Part shown: one piece after another, positions 21,787-24,663 of the stretch | Layout of the letters: each line of letters begins with the position of its first letter | Position numbering within the stretch: position 1 is the stretch's first letter | DNA from: a virus | Strand: one strand, 5' to 3' | Length of the DNA: 24,663 nucleotides | Virus record (IMG/VR): IMGVR_UViG_3300007517_000035 | Span: 1 to 24,663 of that record | Notes under the pieces: generated by a model | What the model was told of the DNA's origin: nothing | The model's database searches: none | The model's input: the letters and a program-made list of their open reading frames with translations, nothing else | Program-made: the position numbers and the translations under genes

Positions 21787-23268
21787 TTATTGGTGGATAG
21801 TAAAGCCTGTAATATCATTTAAAGTAATGACGGTGTTATCGGTCAACCCTCGCGCCCCGGTGATCGCTACGGTGATCGCTGTGCCAAATCCTACGCCTCC
21901 CTCCAATGAAATATAGATTGGCTCAGCGCTGTTTGGTGGTATTGCAATATCCAAGATGGCAGCGGTAGTCCCCAAAGTTGGTGAAACCACGTTGAATACT
22001 TTTAAGAATCTCGTTGCCGCGTTTGAGTTCACCACGTAAACAGCAAGCAACCTCCCCGCTGTTCCTTTTATACTCTGCACCGCAGGAGTAGCGGGTGCGT
22101 TTAAATTAGTTGGTGTACCCGCTCCCGTTGCATTGCCTCTATATTGCACCCCTACATCACCTATCGCATTTGTTCCCGCTGCAATGTTTGCCGTAACCGT
22201 TCCTGATACGACAAGCGCAACAGCGCGGATCAAATCAACTGACAGACCTGTGGCGGAAGTCATGGGGCGAACGTCTTGGATGTTTACGTCCTGCAAAGAA
22301 AAATTGCTGGTCGAAATAAGTCCAATCGTCCACGTTGTTGTAGTGGCGGGTGCTGTCGCTCCATTCGCTATCCTTACTTGTAACCGTATGTTTGCATCGT
22401 CTGGGACGTTCTCGGTTCGTGAAGCGCGTGGTGTTATCGCTACCAAGGCAGCAGAAGCAACCAACTGATCCGCAAACGTAGCTGTTAAATCATTGCCAGT
22501 AACTATTGCAAGATGGCCGGGTGAAGCGGTAGTGTTTATGGTAGCGTTGGTAACGCCAGATGCATAGCCCCTACGTTGAGTGTCAAAGTTTACATTCGTT
22601 GCGGTTGTGCCTTGGTATTGCAATTGGTAATAGTTCCACCCAAAAGCTGAACATGTTCCGGTGCCAGCCGCAAAAGCAGAAACGGTAAATGTTATAACGT
22701 CTCCGGCTACCGATGCGATCACGTAACGTCCTGATAAAAATGTTCCCGTGCCAGCGAACGCTCCGATATACATTGACTGTCCAACATTTTCGGAAGTGAA
22801 TCCATGTGCAGATGGAAAGGTTACCGTCATGGCCGTGGCAGATGAAATGGTATACGAAAGCCCATCACCGATAACGTCAACAAGTTCTACAAAGAAGTTA
22901 TTGTTTGCGATGCGCTGTGATAATGTTGACCGCGCCCGTAATCTTATCCCACCGTTCCAGTTAGCATTTGATCTAAGGATCGTTTCAGACCGCGCGGTAG
23001 TCCCAGATGTTACCACCAAGTTACCGCCCGTTTGATTGATGCCCATGCCTGTGCCGATCGTTCCAATAATAGAACCCCACTCGGAGTCCACATTGTTTGT
23101 GATTGCCTTTGTGAAACTTATTCTGGTCACCTCTTGCGGCATTGCCCTACTGAACATGGCGCGCTCTGTGCCGGTGGGCATGAGGTCACTTGCCACGTTG
23201 CCGTACTGTGCCTGTCCGAATGCCGCAACTGTGACGGCCAAAAATAAAATGCTCAATAATTTTTTCAT
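21787..23268 (-). CDS. Virion-like beta-rich protein with an N-terminal signal peptide
   Basis: A 493-aa protein with a clear Sec signal: KK, then 'LLSILFLAVTVAAFGQA' with a plausible cut after AFGQA near residue 20. The rest is Thr/Ala/Gly/Asn-rich beta sequence. The C-terminal ~95 residues (GRLLAVYVVNSNAATRFLKV ... VGFGTAITVAITG) match a domain I know from virion-associated phage proteins ('NNAAATRFxKLYNK'-type). A separate beta domain spans ~130-270 (YTISSATAMTVTFPSAHGFT). It follows the fibre-like gene by 4 nt. A receptor-binding or decoration protein is likely, but a signal peptide on a virion protein is odd; a secreted phage-encoded protein is the alternative. Confidence 0.6.
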   Translation of the reverse strand: MKKLLSILFLAVTVAAFGQAQYGNVASDLMPTGTERAMFSRAMPQEVTRISFTKAITNNVDSEWGSIIGTIGTGMGINQTGGNLVVTSGTTARSETILRSNANWNGGIRLRARSTLSQRIANNNFFVELVDVIGDGLSYTISSATAMTVTFPSAHGFTSENVGQSMYIGAFAGTGTFLSGRYVIASVAGDVITFTVSAFAAGTGTCSAFGWNYYQLQYQGTTATNVNFDTQRRGYASGVTNATINTTASPGHLAIVTGNDLTATFADQLVASAALVAITPRASRTENVPDDANIRLQVRIANGATAPATTTTWTIGLISTSNFSLQDVNIQDVRPMTSATGLSVDLIRAVALVVSGTVTANIAAGTNAIGDVGVQYRGNATGAGTPTNLNAPATPAVQSIKGTAGRLLAVYVVNSNAATRFLKVFNVVSPTLGTTAAILDIAIPPNSAEPIYISLEGGVGFGTAITVAITGARGLTDNTVITLNDITGFTIHQ

Positions 23269-23272
23269 AGTT

Positions 23273-24663
23273 TTAATTTATTATTCTTAAACGTCCGTTC
23301 GATCTTCTTATAATGTAGTTTGTGTCTGCTAAAATAGTGGTGACCAGCGTTGTGTTATCTGAAAAGTAAACCGATGCACCTGTGAAGCTCCACGTGAAAC
23401 CCGCTTCATTGTTATGTATTTCCAAGTAATCTAAGTTAGTGTTTAATGCGGCTACGTCAATGGTCCTATTTGCGGATAAGGTTGCGGCTGGTAAATAGTA
23501 GACCGTCCCCGCTGCTGCGGTAATGTTTGCGTTTGTTCCTATAACTTCAAACGCGGCAATGTTGCGGGAGCTGCCTCCTGCTGGCGTAGTCCACGATAAA
23601 TTAGTACCATCACTTGTCAATACCTGATTTGCTGTGCCTCTCCCTAATCTTGCGGTTACATTACTAGCGTCACGAAATATCAAATCCCCACTTGTAGTCA
23701 TAGGGTCAGCAAAACCAGATGATGAGTTTTGCCATATTGCTGCACTAGCCCCTTGGCTTGTTAAGACCTGACCAGAAGTACCCGCGCTACCTCCCACTAA
23801 AATAACACCGTTACTTCTTAACGACAATCTCTCGGTATCACTTCCGTCCGCCCATCGCTGAATCAAATTAGTGCCTGTTCCAACCCCCCTGACATCCATT
23901 GTCGTGTTCGCTGTTGGTGAAGTGCCGTTGAATATTGATTGACCTGTGACCACTCTAACGCCAATATTCTGTCCAGTTATATTCGCGGGTGTGTTTGGGT
24001 TATGTTCAAATCCAATAAGGTCACCGCGCACACCGCTAGCAGACAAAATTGGTGCTGACCTAAAAACTGTTACGTGGGAGTTGGTTACGTTGGTTGCGAT
24101 AACTTGCATATCAACATTGATTATGTTAAGTGTTGGTGAAGTGCTTACCGTTGCAGGTTGATAAATGCCTGTAAAATTAAAAGCGTTTTGCGCGACCGTT
24201 GTAGTTGGGTTGACAGCACTTCCTACACTCATATTTATACCGTTACCAGCGGCACTCCAACCACCGGTAGTAGTGATTGAAAAATTACCTGCAGTCATTA
24301 TGATTTGACCCGATGTTGGTTGAGCGCCATTGAATGATAACCCGCCAACGCCTAAGCTATTAGTTTGTATTTGCAGCCCATTGGTAAAAGAAGCTAACCG
24401 CGCTCCGTTGCTCGGTATTGACAAAAGTGGTGCTGAATACGCAGCATTGTTTACACTACTTCTTAATTCAAAATTACCAGTTGGGTTTGCTACACCCAAA
24501 ACAGGAACAACGTCCATTTTAAAACGTACTGGCTGGCTAGTTGCAGGAGCCGTTGTTCTCCCTTGTCCTTCCAAAACTATTGATGGTGAAATTTGCACAG
24601 GCACTCCCACGGTCGCAGCCGTTGTATTGACAAACCAAGCACCTGCACCATCTACGGGAGTGG
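23273..24663 (-). CDS. Tail-fibre-like protein, 5' end outside the window
   Basis: The frame is open to the right edge, so the gene is truncated at its N-terminus; a GTG at 24610 is not needed as start because the reading frame continues (T-P-V-D-G-A-G-A-W-F-V...) to 24663. At least 463 residues are visible. It is Asn/Thr/Ser/Gly-rich and repetitive, with two short fibre repeats (GQVLTSQGASAAIW and NQVLTSDGTNLSW) and 'GDLIFRDASNVTARLGRG' between them, typical of tail-fibre shafts. The C-terminal ~95 residues form a compact beta domain ending 'NYIIRRSNGRLRIIN'. Likely host-receptor binding at the tail tip or side fibre. Codon and base use match the neighbours. Confidence 0.65.
   Translation of the reverse strand, partial: TPVDGAGAWFVNTTAATVGVPVQISPSIVLEGQGRTTAPATSQPVRFKMDVVPVLGVANPTGNFELRSSVNNAAYSAPLLSIPSNGARLASFTNGLQIQTNSLGVGGLSFNGAQPTSGQIIMTAGNFSITTTGGWSAAGNGINMSVGSAVNPTTTVAQNAFNFTGIYQPATVSTSPTLNIINVDMQVIATNVTNSHVTVFRSAPILSASGVRGDLIGFEHNPNTPANITGQNIGVRVVTGQSIFNGTSPTANTTMDVRGVGTGTNLIQRWADGSDTERLSLRSNGVILVGGSAGTSGQVLTSQGASAAIWQNSSSGFADPMTTSGDLIFRDASNVTARLGRGTANQVLTSDGTNLSWTTPAGGSSRNIAAFEVIGTNANITAAAGTVYYLPAATLSANRTIDVAALNTNLDYLEIHNNEAGFTWSFTGASVYFSDNTTLVTTILADTNYIIRRSNGRLRIIN

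Noticed and set aside
21777-21818. Upstream start for the 89-aa gene
   Set aside because: It would overlap the 493-aa gene by 32 bp; the ATG at 21776 is 10 nt past its stop.
1505-24663. Tailocin or gene transfer agent instead of a prophage
   Set aside because: Capsid, portal, protease and terminase genes together with a functional-looking integrase next to a tRNA indicate a complete temperate phage.
1-24663. CRISPR array, insertion sequence or rRNA
   Set aside because: No regularly spaced repeats, transposase-like gene or rRNA sequence was seen.

Overview
The window is the left end of an integrated temperate tailed phage in a member of the Bacteroidota. This rests on a tRNA-Glu promoter box of the Bacteroidota -7 type (TAnnTTTG), a Bacteroidota-type tyrosine integrase, almost no Shine-Dalgarno sequences, SprB-like domains, and several small proteins whose sequence style I know from Bacteroidota prophages. 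I cannot name a genus.

Layout: host sequence with tRNA-Glu(TTC) at 44-115, its terminator, then the integrase (222-1394, + strand). Everything from 1505 to the right edge is one long run of minus-strand phage genes, tightly packed with many ATGA overlaps, read right to left. In transcription order these are: a tail-fibre-like protein cut by the window edge; a signal-peptide-bearing virion-like protein; a small protein; three membrane proteins (holin candidates); an S49/SppA-type prohead protease with a coiled-coil (scaffold-like) tail; the presumed major capsid protein; two small head/tail proteins; a terminator; a small conserved protein, portal and head-tail connector; a DUF5675 lysis-type protein; a unimolecular spanin; tail genes including two large baseplate-like proteins and the tape measure; and last small and large terminase. 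The early/regulatory genes and the right attachment site are outside the window. TerL ends 110 bp from the end of the integrase gene.

The packaging, head, tail and lysis genes together describe a siphovirus-like phage, but module order is far from canonical: terminase is last, portal follows capsid, and baseplate-like genes precede the tape measure.

The most interesting signal is non-coding. Four of the few intergenic gaps carry the same two-part motif on the coding strand: GTCCTA(A/C), exactly 20 nt, then (T/C)AANTT(T/A)(G/A), ending 4-16 nt before a start codon. The sites precede the protease-capsid genes, the portal genes, the spanin-tail genes and the terminase genes, dividing the late region into four functional units. 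I propose it as a phage-specific late promoter family in which GTCCTA replaces the host -33 element. Other notable points are a signal-peptide-like N-terminus on the capsid protein next to an SppA-type protease, a possible nested scaffold, a direct repeat flanking the membrane-protein cassette, and a 14-bp inverted repeat around the integrase start.
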